Shown here piece after piece: positions 12,570 to 23,670 of a stretch of DNA of 64,000 nt (position 1 is the first letter of the stretch; every line of letters starts with the position of its first letter). A program made the translations under genes and the position numbers. Below the pieces are notes generated by a model, which saw only the letters and a list, made by a program, of their open reading frames with translations, was not told the origin of the DNA and ran no database searches. The DNA is from Unio delphinus (Eukaryota; Mollusca; Bivalvia; Unionida; Unionidae): NCBI GenBank assembly GCA_029339505.1, contig JAQISU010000169.1, positions 5,014,001-5,078,000 on the forward strand, in the 5' to 3' direction.

Positions 12570-13055
12570 AACACTTGAAAATCCGATTTGCTGGTGTGTA
12601 ATGAAACAGTTCATCTGTCTTTCTCAGTTTGTTAGAAGTAATAAACAGAACAAAAACACAGACCCTAATATGTAGACACATTATGGTTCTTTGTTAGGAG
12701 TAATAAATAGAACAAAAATGCACACCCTAATATGTAGACACATTATGGATCTTTGTTAGAAGTAATAAATAGAACAAAAACACAGACCCTAATATGTAGA
12801 CACATTATGGATCTTTGTTAGGAGTAATAAACAGAACAAAAACACAGACCCTAATATGTAGACAAATTTTTTATGGATCTTTGCTAGAAGTAATAAATGG
12901 AACAAATATGCACACCCTGTGATCCTAATATGTAGACACATTATGGATCTTTGTTAGGAGTAATAAATAGAACAAAAATGCACACCCTAATATGTAGGCA
13001 CATTATGGATTTTGGTTTTTGCAGTCTGACTCAATTTTTAAGTGAGTATAGCCCT
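12570..13055. mobile_element. Palindromic MITE with internally expanded 62-bp tandem array
   Basis: Between about 12628 and 13010 there are about six copies of a 62-bp unit ('ttgttaggagtaataaatag', then 'aacaaaaa.gca.accctaa' and 'tatgtagacacattatggat'). The unit is the middle of the MITE seen once at 23280-23345 ('gtaatcagtagtacaaacaa' then 'cagaccctgatctgtacgca'). The array ends with the MITE's right end ('tttgcagtctgactcaattt'). So one MITE copy has expanded internally. Units are adjacent with no spacers, so it is not CRISPR-like. Confidence 0.75.
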
Positions 13056-14845
13056 TACTCTTACTCCATCCTTACCTAACTTTTTTTCCCTCAAATTTTG
13101 GTATTTCATTGACATTTTCTCTCTGCTGAATCGCCTGTATGAACAATAAGTTGAGTCGCTTTTCAATACTGAGTGTTATTAAAATATGCTTATGAAATTG
13201 TTGTCATTTTGTTAAAAATCTTTTTTTTGCTCTTGACATTTTGAACAACATATGTATGCATTCATTTTGCAAATAGTTTTATCTGCACTCAACATCTATT
13301 AGTCAATTAAATATGGAAAAGAAAATCCTGAAAATGCAAGTGTACCGGTATTTTAGATTAAATATGCTGTGCTTCTATATCTTTCCTTTTTTATTTTCTA
13401 TATTCTATTGTATGAGAATATACAAAATAAAAATTAGTGATAATGTACTTATAAATGAAAACTTGTGGAATCCAATATTCTTAAAATCCTAATAAATCTA
13501 AACATAAATGCAAAGCAAGTAGATATATTCAATTCACTGCTCCAGCAATTTAATCTGGAACATATCGCTATCACGATGCATTCATCAGTAAAAGTGGGGA
13601 GAGATCTGAAAATTTGATATTGATCTGCCATTATTCACAACCCCAGTTACTATCTACATCTTTAGGAGTGAAAAATGATCTATTACACTACTGAATCTAT
13701 TGCTCCAATCACAATTCTTTTTGACCATTAGGCCTAATGTGGGAAGATTTGAATTCTCATGAGGAACATATGCAAAAATTCACATGCTCTATTGACTGGC
13801 CAATATGATTTATGCTTTATTATAAGCTATGTTCCTGATTTATGCTTCATCAAAAGGGGTGTTCTAAACGTCTGGCTAGAGCAGTAGATAAGGGAATAGA
13901 CAAATCGTTTAGGTTGCTGGAGACATGTTAGATTTCCAGTGGTATCATACAGAAGTGGCATAACCAAATGTCTTTGATTTACTGGCAAGAAAATCATAAT
14001 GACCAAATCTATTTGATACAAAAAGATTGGTGTTGAATCTTGCAGGATATCAAACTCATCTGCAATTTAGATGATATCACATGTATTCCAAGTTTTACGG
14101 AAATCTGATCAGTGAATTAGGCTCCAGAGAGATAACAAGCAATTGTTGATGGAATGACCGAAGCAGGGTCACATCATAAAATTTCTTGGCCTTATGATCT
14201 GGCAAGCTAAAAATCCATAATGAATCTCCTCTATCTGTTACAGTTTGTTGATTTCTGGGACAGAAACTCTATTTTTAGATGCGCCTGAACTCAAGCCTTC
14301 AAAGTTGCAGAACAATTGCTTGGAACTGAAAAAATATACATTTTAATCATTAGCTAGCAAAGAAACATTTTATGGAGACAAGTGCTTGAATAATATCAGT
14401 GTGTTCTTCCAGATGAATTAGATGAGCAATTCAAAGAATATTTTAAACATTAAAGAAAGAAACAAAACCGATTCAAATTTATCATTCTGGTGGGATTTTC
14501 AATTGCAACTTTGTTCAAGGAGAGGTGTTCTGTATACCAAGCTATCTTCAAATAATTTTACAATATTTCTTGAAGTCATGCTAGCAATGTTGAATCAAAC
14601 ATTTGTTTCTTTCTAAGCTATCTTCAGGAAATTAAAATATTTATTTTCCTTTCATCAAGGCACACATGATATGTATTTTCAATGAAAACAAAGATGCTCC
14701 CACTAGCAGTTTCATATCAAAAGTCAAAAGACCCCATAACTGGTCAATTCCTGGAGTGACATTCAGATTTTCTGATGTTGATGTTCTTGGTTTATAATAC
14801 CTGTATTTCAGTGTAATACAATACAGTACCTCATTTTTTTTCCCA
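13056..14845. other. No recognised feature
   Basis: AT-rich, with short open frames only. No SINE, LINE or RNA motif was found. Confidence 0.5.
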
Positions 14846-15085
14846 GGGCCCAGAGTGGCCAAATAGTCTTAAAACTATTCACTGCCATCTCACCTCTGCG
14901 TGGATTCAAGCCTCAGATTTAGCCAATGTGGGTATGTGAGAAATACTGCTAGTAGCTTCTCATGGGTCGGTGGATTTTCCTGTGTTTTATCCCACAAGTT
15001 CTTCCTCCAACATTTATACTGGTTACCATTGTATAGCCTATCTTGTTCTTACAAATGGCATTAAATCCTACAACAATAACAACAT
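14846..15085 (+). mobile_element. SINE1 copy (tRNA-derived)
   Basis: The head 'gggcccagagtggccaaatagtct' carries a diverged A box and 'gcgtggattcaagcct' a diverged B box. It is followed by the family body ('tatgtgagaaa', 'agtagcttctcatgggtcgg', 'ttcttcctccaacatttata', 'tagcctatcttgttc') and an acaacaataacaac tail. It is diverged enough to be an old copy. Confidence 0.85.
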
Positions 15086-15269
15086 CCTTATTTCCTAAGG
15101 ATGTAAATCATAAGCAACAGCCAACAATATAGAATTAGATCTGTCTGCTGCTGGTATATGCAGTTCACATACAATGATCACCATAAAAGAGTCTCTTGAT
15201 GGGACTGAATGGTAAAAAAGAAGTCCAGGAATGTAAAACCATTTATTTATTTAAACTGACAATTACTGA

Positions 15270-16150
15270 AACCATCTCTGATATGCTTCAGTGACAACAT
15301 TTTCCAATTAGCTGCTGTGGTGGGCATAATGGATATCAGATCTGAAACATCTTCATTTAAGACCAACAAAACAACATTAGAAGCCTTCTAGTAGAAACCC
15401 AATGTTTAGATGACTATTTATCAAGGAGTAATAAGAAGATTTTCAAGATAGCTGCCTGGTGGCAGCCATTTTGTCTGTAAGACTGGCATTATTTCCATTT
15501 TGGATTAACTAAATAAAAGACTCTTGGTAAAAACCAAACTATCAATATGATCAGCAATCAAAGAGAAATAATGATAAGATTTGAATGAAGGCCTTTCTTG
15601 TGGCCATATTGGAAGTCAGTTTGCATATTTTCATTTTCATTTACAATGAAATAAACATCATAAAAAAGAATTTATGTGAAAACCCTATGCCATTATGATA
15701 ATTCAGAATCAGTAATAACGTTTTTTTTTTTTTAAGATGGCTACTGTGGCAGATATATTAGGTACCTGAATGATACCATTTATATTTACAACCAACTAAA
15801 GATCATAAGATTTCAAGTAAAAGACCCATTTGGCAAGATCATTAAAGAGTATAAAGAACAAGATTTTTAACAAAGCCTACTCGATGTTCAAGTGGCACAA
15901 GTTTCATTACATGCAACATCATAAAATGTCTTCTGGTGAAAACAGCATGGCAGGAGTAATATCTCTAATATGATTTTCAAGATGATTACTGTGGTGGTGG
16001 TGGTATTAGACAACAGATCTGCATCATTTTCAATGAGAACAAAATATATGTAGCCATCATAAGTAGTATGTTGGTGAAAACACCATGTGACTTTTTTCTC
16101 CATGCATTAAAGTGACAAGATGTTCAAGATGACTGTTTCAGCAATCATAC
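15270..16150. repeat. Degenerate tandem array, units about 108-149 bp
   Basis: This is the same family as 666-1470. Cores lie near 15310, 15451, 15598, 15735, 15870, 15978 and 16127. Recurring phrases are 'aagatggctactgtgg', 'gaccaactaaagatcataag', 'aagtaaaagaccca' and 'aacaagattttcaa'. No open reading frame spans it. Confidence 0.7.
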
Positions 16151-16193
16151 TGGATGTTTAAGCCGCACGATTATTATTGAGGAAAAGAATATT

Positions 16194-16432
16194 ACATCTC
16201 ATGGTCTATGACAAGAAGTGTTAAAAAGACTATCACATCTCATGGTCTATGACAAGAAGTGTTAAAAAGACTATCACATCTCATGGTCTATGACAAGAAG
16301 TGTTAAAAAGACTATCACATCTCATGGTCTATGACAAGAAGTGTTAAAAAGACTATCACATCTCATAGTCAATGACAAGAAGAGTTAAAAACAGACTATC
16401 ACCTCTCATGGTCAATGACAAGAAATGTTAAA
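16194..16432. repeat. 41-bp minisatellite, about six units
   Basis: The unit begins 'acatctcatggtctatgaca', followed by 'agaagtgttaaaaagactat' and c. The first four units are virtually identical; the last two are diverged (gtcaatgaca, agagttaaaaaca, 43-44 bp). The identity gradient suggests recent expansion from one side. It lies immediately after the degenerate array. Confidence 0.92.
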
Positions 16433-17280
16433 AACAGGAAAAAATACTGATCTGCATCCACATTCAATACTTGCCTGGAAGGACATCAGCAACTAAACAT
16501 GGGAAGCAAATAGAAATCCACAAAGCTGAGAAAGACTTTAAACTCTTGCTGCCAACTGATAATCTGTACCAATAATACACATGATGAAAGCGTATCCTGC
16601 ATCATCTATGTAAAATCTGAATAACTGATACAATATTTTAACTCACAGCTCTAAAGACTGTAAGAAAACAATTTGTACTTGAGCAAGAGCCTCAGTATAG
16701 GTGATAATTTTCCATACCAAGATAAATGGCATAACACATTTACCATATTCTGCACAATATATGCATATGCCAAATAAACACACACAAATTTTCCAAGCTA
16801 TAACATATGTCTTGATCCTAATATGCCTTGTAGATGTCATAAAATTTCCACATACTATAATATTAAATATTGTTGTATCTATTTCTTGGGGCCAGAGTAT
16901 TACCATCCAAGAAATATGGATGAATGAAAATAAATATAAAGTAAATTCCAGCCATTTGAGGGTATGTGTAATCAAATTCTACAAAATGACACCCATTACT
17001 GAATTAGTTATTATTGAATATCAACATTACCTAAATGACTAGTATTATAATGGAAGTAATCTTTCTGTGCTAGTATGTTTCCATGACGAAGATCAGTTGA
17101 AGAAGATCTAGGCCATTTTAAATGAGTGGTTTATAGTCATTATAACTGGTGTCTGTAGTTTGAGGATTTTACCTTTATTTGGCTTTATTTTTGTTTTGTT
17201 TCTCTTTATTGGGGTACCTAAATTTAGTTGGCACTGCAGTCATGACTGTGTCATTAACCTTATATATATTATGCATCCAT
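16433..17280. other. No recognised feature
   Basis: Open frames of 110 and 113 codons lie opposite each other at 16643-17042. Neither shows a domain and each is the other's shadow. Confidence 0.5.
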
Positions 17281-17339
17281 CACACAAACACACACATGTA
17301 CACACACACACACACACATACACAAACACACACACACAT
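17281..17339. repeat. Impure (CA)n microsatellite
   Basis: CA units interrupted by aaca, tgta and ata. Confidence 0.9.
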
Positions 17340-17431
17340 GATGCCTGATTGCCTGCCTACCTAGATAGCTACTGCCAGAGACATTTTTCTTCTCCTTATT
17401 ATCATCTTTATCTCTTAGCACCATATTTATA

Positions 17432-17678
17432 GGGGTCTCAGATGGCCAAGTGGTCTAAGGCAATTGCTTTTACAGATCACTGCCATCACACCGAGCTCTG
17501 TCCATATGGGTTCAAGTCTTAGACTCCACCAAAGTGGTCATGTGAGAAAGCTTACCAGTCATTTCCAGTGGATTAGTAGTTCTTCCCAGAGTTTTCCTGG
17601 GTTCTTCCTCAACCGAATATATTGGAAGCAAAGTATAGTCTATCGTGCTAAAAATAGCATTAAAGCTTAAAAAAAACC
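17432..17678 (+). mobile_element. SINE1 copy (tRNA-derived)
   Basis: The head 'ggggtctcagatggccaagtggtctaa' contains an A box (TGGCCAAGTGG), and 'atgggttcaagtctta' a B box. Body phrases follow ('catgtgagaaagctt', 'ggttcttcctcaacc', 'gtgctaaaaatagcattaaa') and the copy ends in an A-rich tail. The internal RNA polymerase III boxes look largely intact although the body is diverged. Confidence 0.88.
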
Positions 17679-18898
17679 AGAAACAAGCTATATTTATAGC
17701 AATGGTTGGCCAAAAATATGCATGATTGTGGTCATTAACATTTATAATTACTAAAAGTTACAGACTTCAAACAAAGCATTCAATATAAATAATTAATTAA
17801 ATTGCATTTCATCTTCTAATGAAATGTTCAACATCTAAATTCCAACACTTTGAAATTATTTTCCTCCATTTCATGATTCAACAAAGAAAGAAACTAATCA
17901 AATTAAACATGCACATTTCCCCTGAAAACACATTCCAATCTTGATAGCTATTTAAATTAACAATTCCAGTGAACTAATTTTCACTTTAGAAACCTAAGAA
18001 TGTCAGGCAAAATCCCCAATTCATTTTCAATCAGTTCTGCTGGAAGTGCTATTCAGAATTTTCATGGTTACCCAAATGCTTTCAAATTAAAGTGACTTGC
18101 TGTTTGTACAAAAAATATGCAGATTTCACTTCAGATCTAATTACTACACTGCCCAGTAATCCAAATTCTAGTTCAGTTTGACAAAAACAAAAGAAAGTGA
18201 ATTGAATCAGATATGTAAAGAAAATGCACTTCACCTCAATGTATTTTATTGCCTGTGGAGAAGGACATGTATTATCTGCCAGACCATTAGAAAGCAAAGA
18301 TTTAACCCATCTGAATATAAAGCAATAGTGGCAATAAACTGAGTGTAAAGAAATAATAATTGTTTGGGAAATAGCATTGATATTAAAGTTTCATGAGGGA
18401 TTTAATCAGTTATCTTATTTTAATCTGGTGAAGATACAACATAAATTGAGTCAATGTTGGAACATGTTTTCTAGGATCATGGGTGTAAAAAATAATTGCA
18501 ATTATGCAATACTGACCCATCACTATTTCATAACTTTTCCTCTTTCTTGTCAAAAAAACCCATATCAGTTTGATGTGCATACATTATCCCACTGAGGGAC
18601 AAATTGTGACAAAAAGAAAAGTGTTTTATAGCAGCAGTAACTTACCTATTGCATAATTAAAATTAAATTAATCCCTTCAAAATATGAAATTTTAAAAAGC
18701 AGTAAAAACAACACTAACATATTCATTGCTGTTGCCAGCTGAATTGTTAGGTGGGTTACATGCTGATTGTGTTAAACTCATCAAAAACAGAACTAATGGA
18801 ATATACTCGCCATTAAAGAAAGAGATCTGCATAGTCTGTTGGTGTTCCTCTGGATGACATGTTGTTCCAAAACTGTGGATACCAATGAAAAAGATGAA
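17679..18898. other. No recognised feature
   Basis: AT-rich; no domain-bearing frame. Confidence 0.5.
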
Positions 18899-19177
18899 TG
18901 TGCTTTGTTGTTGATGTTGTTGTTGTTGTAGGATTTAATGTCAATTTTTAGCATAAGATAGGCTATACATGGTAGCAAGTATTAATGCTGGAGGAAAAAC
19001 AAGAGAAAACCCTGGAAAGAACCGCCGACCCACAAGAAGCTACTGACAAGCTTTCTCACATACCCACATTGGCTGAATTCAAGATTTGAAGCCACACAGA
19101 CAGAGGTGAGATGGCAGTGATCCGTAATGGTGAGCACTTTAGACCACTCAGCAACTTGGGGCCCCTCTGTGCTTTGT
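18899..19177 (-). mobile_element. SINE1 copy with 10-bp target duplication
   Basis: The minus-strand copy (18909-19167) begins 'ggggccccaagttgctgagtgg', carries the 'gtgagatggcagtgatccgt' block in complement, and ends in a (caa)n tail, read as (ttg)n at 18909-18929. It is flanked by identical 10-bp repeats 'tgtgctttgt' at 18899-18908 and 19168-19177, the expected result of LINE-mediated insertion. Confidence 0.92.
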
Positions 19178-19944
19178 AATGATAACGAGCAGAAGTAGGA
19201 GGAGGAGAAAGTATGTGATGATCAAAATGCTGCCTTCATTACATCCTCCAAAATGATTTCAATAACCCGTTGAGGCAGTGACAGCTTGAACCCCATGAGC
19301 TTCAAGTTTCATAAAAGAAAAATCAGGAACTCTTTTAATTTTGATGACAATCTGAGAAATAGCTGGGGCTGAAAAATTAACAAAGCAGGAAGGAAAAGAA
19401 GCTGATGACTCTTGCAGATATCAAAGCAAGTAAAAAGTGTTCAGTGTTAGGTTCTGAAAGGAACGCATACTCAATGGTATATAGTCTATTTTAGTTAAAG
19501 ACCATACAACACAAGAGATTCGTCATAAGAGAGAACAGAAGACACATTTTACAGCTCAATTTTTTTTTAATGAAATCAGCAAGGTGCAAATCTGTACCCT
19601 GAGGGAATTTAAGTGTATTATATTCCACAGCAAAACTTGGAACTGAAAAAAAATCTGATCCAAATAAAACTGAAAGAATTTTCTGTTTGGAGAAAATATT
19701 GTGCAAGTTGGCATCCTGATAGTTGATGGAATCTGAGTAAAACTGCATTTTGCATTGAGTATGTGGTCTCAGTCTAGAAAAGAAAATGGCTAGTTTAAGG
19801 AGAGATTGATTATGATACAAAATTTCCTACTTTTCTTGGCAGCCAGAAACATTTGGAAGCAGAAGAGAGGAATAGTTCAGGAACCTCTCAACTGTCCCTT
19901 TCTGCATAAAAGGATGCACACTTCCCATAATTTCACTAGATTTG
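19178..19944. other. No recognised feature
   Basis: The 109-codon minus frame at 19491-19820 has no recognisable domain. Confidence 0.45.
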
Positions 19945-20180
19945 TCTGCAGTGTTACAGTTTATAGTGATGTCTTGCACTGGGGCATCAGGCCGCAGACA
20001 TGAAGTATATGTCCCACCTATTATCCTGACACCAAGCCGACCAGTCCTAACACTAACCTCTTAATGCTGAGCACCAAATAAGGCACCTGTAAGTACCATT
20101 TTTGAAAGTCACTGTTATGACCTACAACCTCATGCATCCAAGGCGGATGCTCTAAACACTATCCTATCAGAGGGGTTTGT
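19945..20180 (-). mobile_element. SINE2 copy (tRNA-derived)
   Basis: In complement it shows the diverged tRNA-like head ('ctaaacactatcctatcaga'; 'atgcatccaaggcggatgct') and the body blocks 'aagccgaccagtcctaacac', 'attatcctgacacc' and 'actggggcatcaggc'. Its CA-type 3' end is not preserved. Confidence 0.85.
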
Positions 20181-20199
20181 CACCTAGGTGCAATTCAAA

Positions 20200-20790
20200 T
20201 TAGTTAAGCTTCTGACCAAAATGCCATAGGCTAAGAATGGGTAGGAAGGATCTAGTTTGATGATCCATCAAATCTTGTGAAGTCATGACGAATCCTCCAA
20301 AGAGGGACTTGGCTTCCAGTGGAAAAACTCTTAAAAGGTCTTTACTTTGGTAGAAGACTTTCATGGAGCCCAGCAGAACATCATGATAGATTTGCAGAAG
20401 TTTGCCAATGAAGCCAATGTGACAGAAAGTGAATGATGGGATGTCATGGACACAGAATCCAGCAAGCACTGTAATGTTGCTGGGTTCAGAGTAGCTGCCT
20501 TTAGCATACTAAACAAAGTAGCTGAGATTATGGTGACCAGAAGCCATATGTTGTGCTCAGTAGCTTTATTTTAATAGGAAGACGTATCCTGGCTCCAGCA
20601 GAAATACTATCTGTAATTAACATGATCCCAACTGGCAAGGTTTAATAGGCCACTTTTGGGAATTAGTAGGTTCTTCTGTGGTATTGATATAGGAACACTT
20701 TGTGCCATGTCCCATATTTGTTCATCAGGGTAAGCAGGGGCTTCATGTGTTTCAGAAGTTTCAGGATGAAAGTACTGAATACGTCCTCAA
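20200..20790 (-). pseudogene. Decayed coding-like stretch, unidentified (possible retroelement)
   Basis: The stretch is less AT-rich than its surroundings. It gives protein-like segments in two minus frames: about 60 codons from about 20790 down to 20620 in one, then about 90 codons at 20200-20469 in another. Stops and a frame change occur between them. It looks like an old frame-shifted ORF, perhaps a retrotransposon gag-like gene, but no motif (RT, integrase, zinc knuckle) could be recognised. It adjoins the SINE2 copy at 19945. It may be noise. Confidence 0.25.
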
Positions 20791-22154
20791 TTGTATTTAA
20801 ACAGATTTAATTTAATATTTCAAGTGTAGAATTAATTACAGGTAAAACAATGATACATAAACTTGACAACATTTATTTTAAAAATGGCCTATTATACCAA
20901 AACATACAAGCCAAATATAATTTCTCTTAAGAATTCAAGGCTTGAGAACTCGTTCATTCAAATACACAAATTGGTAATTTCAATTAAAATCTGAGACTAA
21001 AGGTACACACAGATGCATATCAAAAGATGTAGTAGTGATGCACTATAATAACCTTGACCTGTTTAAATTTCTTCACATAAGAAAATCACAAATGTATAAT
21101 TTTCAAACCCTAATTGTCCAGGATTTCAAAAAAATAAAAATGTATCAACTGATATGTATCTAAAATTCTCACAACTGAACATAATCCATTTAAAGAGATT
21201 TATACTGTACTGGCTGAAAATACAATGTATGACTGTTTCTTTATTCTATCTGCCAAGTGTTTCAGATATTTAAGATGCCTCCATTATAGACATAATTAGG
21301 GTGTAAAAATCGGCACCATTTTCTTGCTGGACTAACCTGAATGGGTTTCTGATTTTGTCCTCCATAACAAAAAGGCTTTACAGTGATGCTATACAAAATG
21401 TCCTAAACCAAGTCATTTTTCCAACTATGAAAATTTCTCACAAACAACCTTGTAATTTGACCTTGACAAACTATAACTACATGTACTATATTTGGCCACA
21501 TATGACATTATTGGGTTTCATAAGAAGTGTGAAAACTAAATGCTACCCTAAGGCAACAATTACCCATAATTCATATCATGGTTATGGTTCCCCAAAAGAA
21601 GCACTGCTTCTTAATCAACTATTTCCATTTCATTGATTTGGTTAGGTGGTTCTATATTCCAGACATATAAACATTCTCCGCCGAGATTTGTCCCACTTGA
21701 GCAGACAGAGACAATTATAAATTCCAATAAACTGTAGCATCTTTACTTTTGGGGTGTACAAATAAATTTTGGCACACATATTTAATTGCAAATATCTTAA
21801 TTACAATTAGCAACTGTGCAATAAAGAAATACATAAGTTTTTACATGAAACTTGACAAGAGGACATCCCCTAAAAGAAATATTAAAAATGAATGTAAATG
21901 ATTTTAATAATATTTGGCAAAGTTTGGAAACAAAATACTGCTATGCATGCTCAGTTGAAGTCATATAATCACTGATATGTGTCAAATATTATGATTACTA
22001 CATCCCTCAATGCATTTGGAAGATACTGCTTTATTTTCCTTTTACCTTTTAAAAACTACACCTATTCTATTGTACTGGAAATTCCGTATTAAAAGATTTT
22101 AAATAAAATAAAAACAGTTGAAAACAAAATATCTTTGGAAGTAAATGAAAGAAT
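20791..22154. other. No recognised feature
   Basis: AT-rich; the 93-codon frame at 21355-21636 shows no domain. Confidence 0.5.
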
Positions 22155-22629
22155 TCATAATTCACTGAGAAACTTTCTTTCAAAGTAAGAAAACAGCAAT
22201 ATATTGACAATAGCTGAAATTTGTGTGTGTTGCCATTTTTTTTTGTCAGTAACAATTATTGTAAAATATGTCTGGATCAATAGTCCAGATCCTCGATAGT
22301 CCCATTTTTCATGCTGATTAAATCTGAGAAACAAGGGTTTGCTGGCTGATGTCAACTTAGTACGTGACAAGACCACTGACGATACAATTGCCACATAAAA
22401 AGTCAAATCAAAGAACAGATTTACTTGTAGTAACCAATAACCAAAACATCTACTTTCAAAGTCCTTTACAAGCAGAGCAACAGCTATAACAAATTCTGAC
22501 AGAAATTTTATGATCGGATAGTACCCGGCAGTGGCTTGGTAGCCCATTTTAAATTCTATAGCCCTGAGATTGCCCTCAGGTATATGTATATATATTAAAA
22601 AAACTATGGTAAGAGATTTTAAACTTCCC
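22155..22629 (-). CDS. Possible exon of an unidentified membrane protein
   Basis: The minus frame is open for about 158 codons (stop TAG read at 22131-22629 edge on the upstream side), unusually long for this base composition. From the Met at 22547 it reads as a polar start, then two hydrophobic segments at about residues 10-27 (FLSEFVIAVALLV) and 33-60 (CFGYWLLQVNLFFDLTFYVA), then a charged segment (about 65-90) and a further hydrophobic stretch. The last 30 codons (after TDKKKWQ) look non-coding, so a real exon would end before them. Candidate acceptor AGs lie just upstream of the Met (near 22562-22580 in complement), but the donor is weak. I do not recognise the family. It could also be a chance frame. 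Confidence 0.3.
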
Positions 22630-23194
22630 TATTTCTCTTTTACAATTTACTAATAATGTGTTATGTTTCTAAAAACATTGTTACACTTATATGTTGTTGG
22701 GGGTTAGTATATCATAATTATGAGAGGCCCAGATGGGTCTGATATCATCATCTAGTCAACATAAATTCAAATCTGACCATTTAACTAAGCAGGCTTGTGT
22801 AGTCTTACACTATCCCCCCCCCCCCAATGTATTATGTTGAATTTACCTATTATATTATATACTGATAAACTTCCTTTAAATGATAAAGTCTCTGATAAAC
22901 AAAATCATCCTGCTGATAAAAACCCATTTACCAAGTTTTCTAGAATGATTTTGAGAAATATAACCTCTAGATCCTCAGCCAATCGGAAGCAAGATATCTT
23001 ATTAATATGTTGATCTCAATGATTACAGAACCAATCTAAGCCACAATGCTATTATAATCTTAAGGAGAACCAGGATTCAAATGGAATTTTGTCTCCTGAG
23101 CAATAACAAGCTCAACTAATTGGATATAAGACAACTTCATAAATATGCATATCCAACACCTATTTACCAAGTTTGATTAAAGCTGGGTCAGAAA
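22630..23194. other. No recognised gene; poly-C run at 22806-22816
   Basis: AT-rich apart from a run of C near 22806. The stretch at 22728-22790 ('gaggcccagatgggtctgat' ... 'attcaaatctga') faintly resembles a worn SINE1 head but is too diverged to call. Confidence 0.4.
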
Positions 23195-23395
23195 TACTGC
23201 CTCTCAAAGTCATATGGCAAGAGGCTTTGTAAACCTGCATGAAGCGCTAGCAGATCCGGGTCTGTAAAGTTCTTGGTGAGTAATCAGTAGTACAAACAAC
23301 AGACCCTGATCTGTACGCACATTATGGGATGGCAGATAAGGATCTTTGTTGATTGCAGTTTGCCTTGATTTATAAGTGATTATATAAAGTACTCT
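23195..23395. mobile_element. Palindromic MITE family copy
   Basis: It contains the family phrases 'gcagatccgggtctgtaaag', 'agtaatcagtagtacaaaca', 'acagaccctgatctgtacgc' and, at the right, 'gattgcagtttgccttgatt' followed by ataag. The outer inverted repeats are worn compared with the copy at 57217. It has no coding capacity, as expected for a non-autonomous element. Confidence 0.65.
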
Positions 23396-23420
23396 AAATC
23401 TCAGTATACTGTGGTGCACA

Positions 23421-23445
23421 TAATAATAATAACAACAACAACAAC

Positions 23446-23484
<39 letters not shown>
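23421..23484. repeat. (AAT)n/(AAC)n microsatellite
   Basis: About 21 trinucleotide units with an AAC block near the start. Confidence 0.95.
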
Positions 23485-23486
<2 letters not shown>

Positions 23487-23585
23487 CTTTTCATTTCATG
23501 AGGGTGACACATAAAGTGACATGGAATTAATACTCCTTGTGGACCTCTATTATATGCATTTTTAAAGAGAACACGTGCATTATAA

Positions 23586-23588
<3 letters not shown>

Positions 23589-23670
<82 letters not shown>
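23589..23670. repeat. (TC)n(AC)n compound microsatellite
   Basis: About 32 TC units pass directly into about 9 AC units. The same compound form is at 28171-28274. Confidence 0.95.

Noticed and set aside
12628..13010. CRISPR-like regular repeats
   Set aside because: The 62-bp units are contiguous with no unique spacers, and the unit derives from a MITE in a eukaryotic genome.
16643..17042. Overlapping 110- and 113-codon frames on opposite strands
   Set aside because: They shadow each other, have no domain, and neither has gene-like surroundings.
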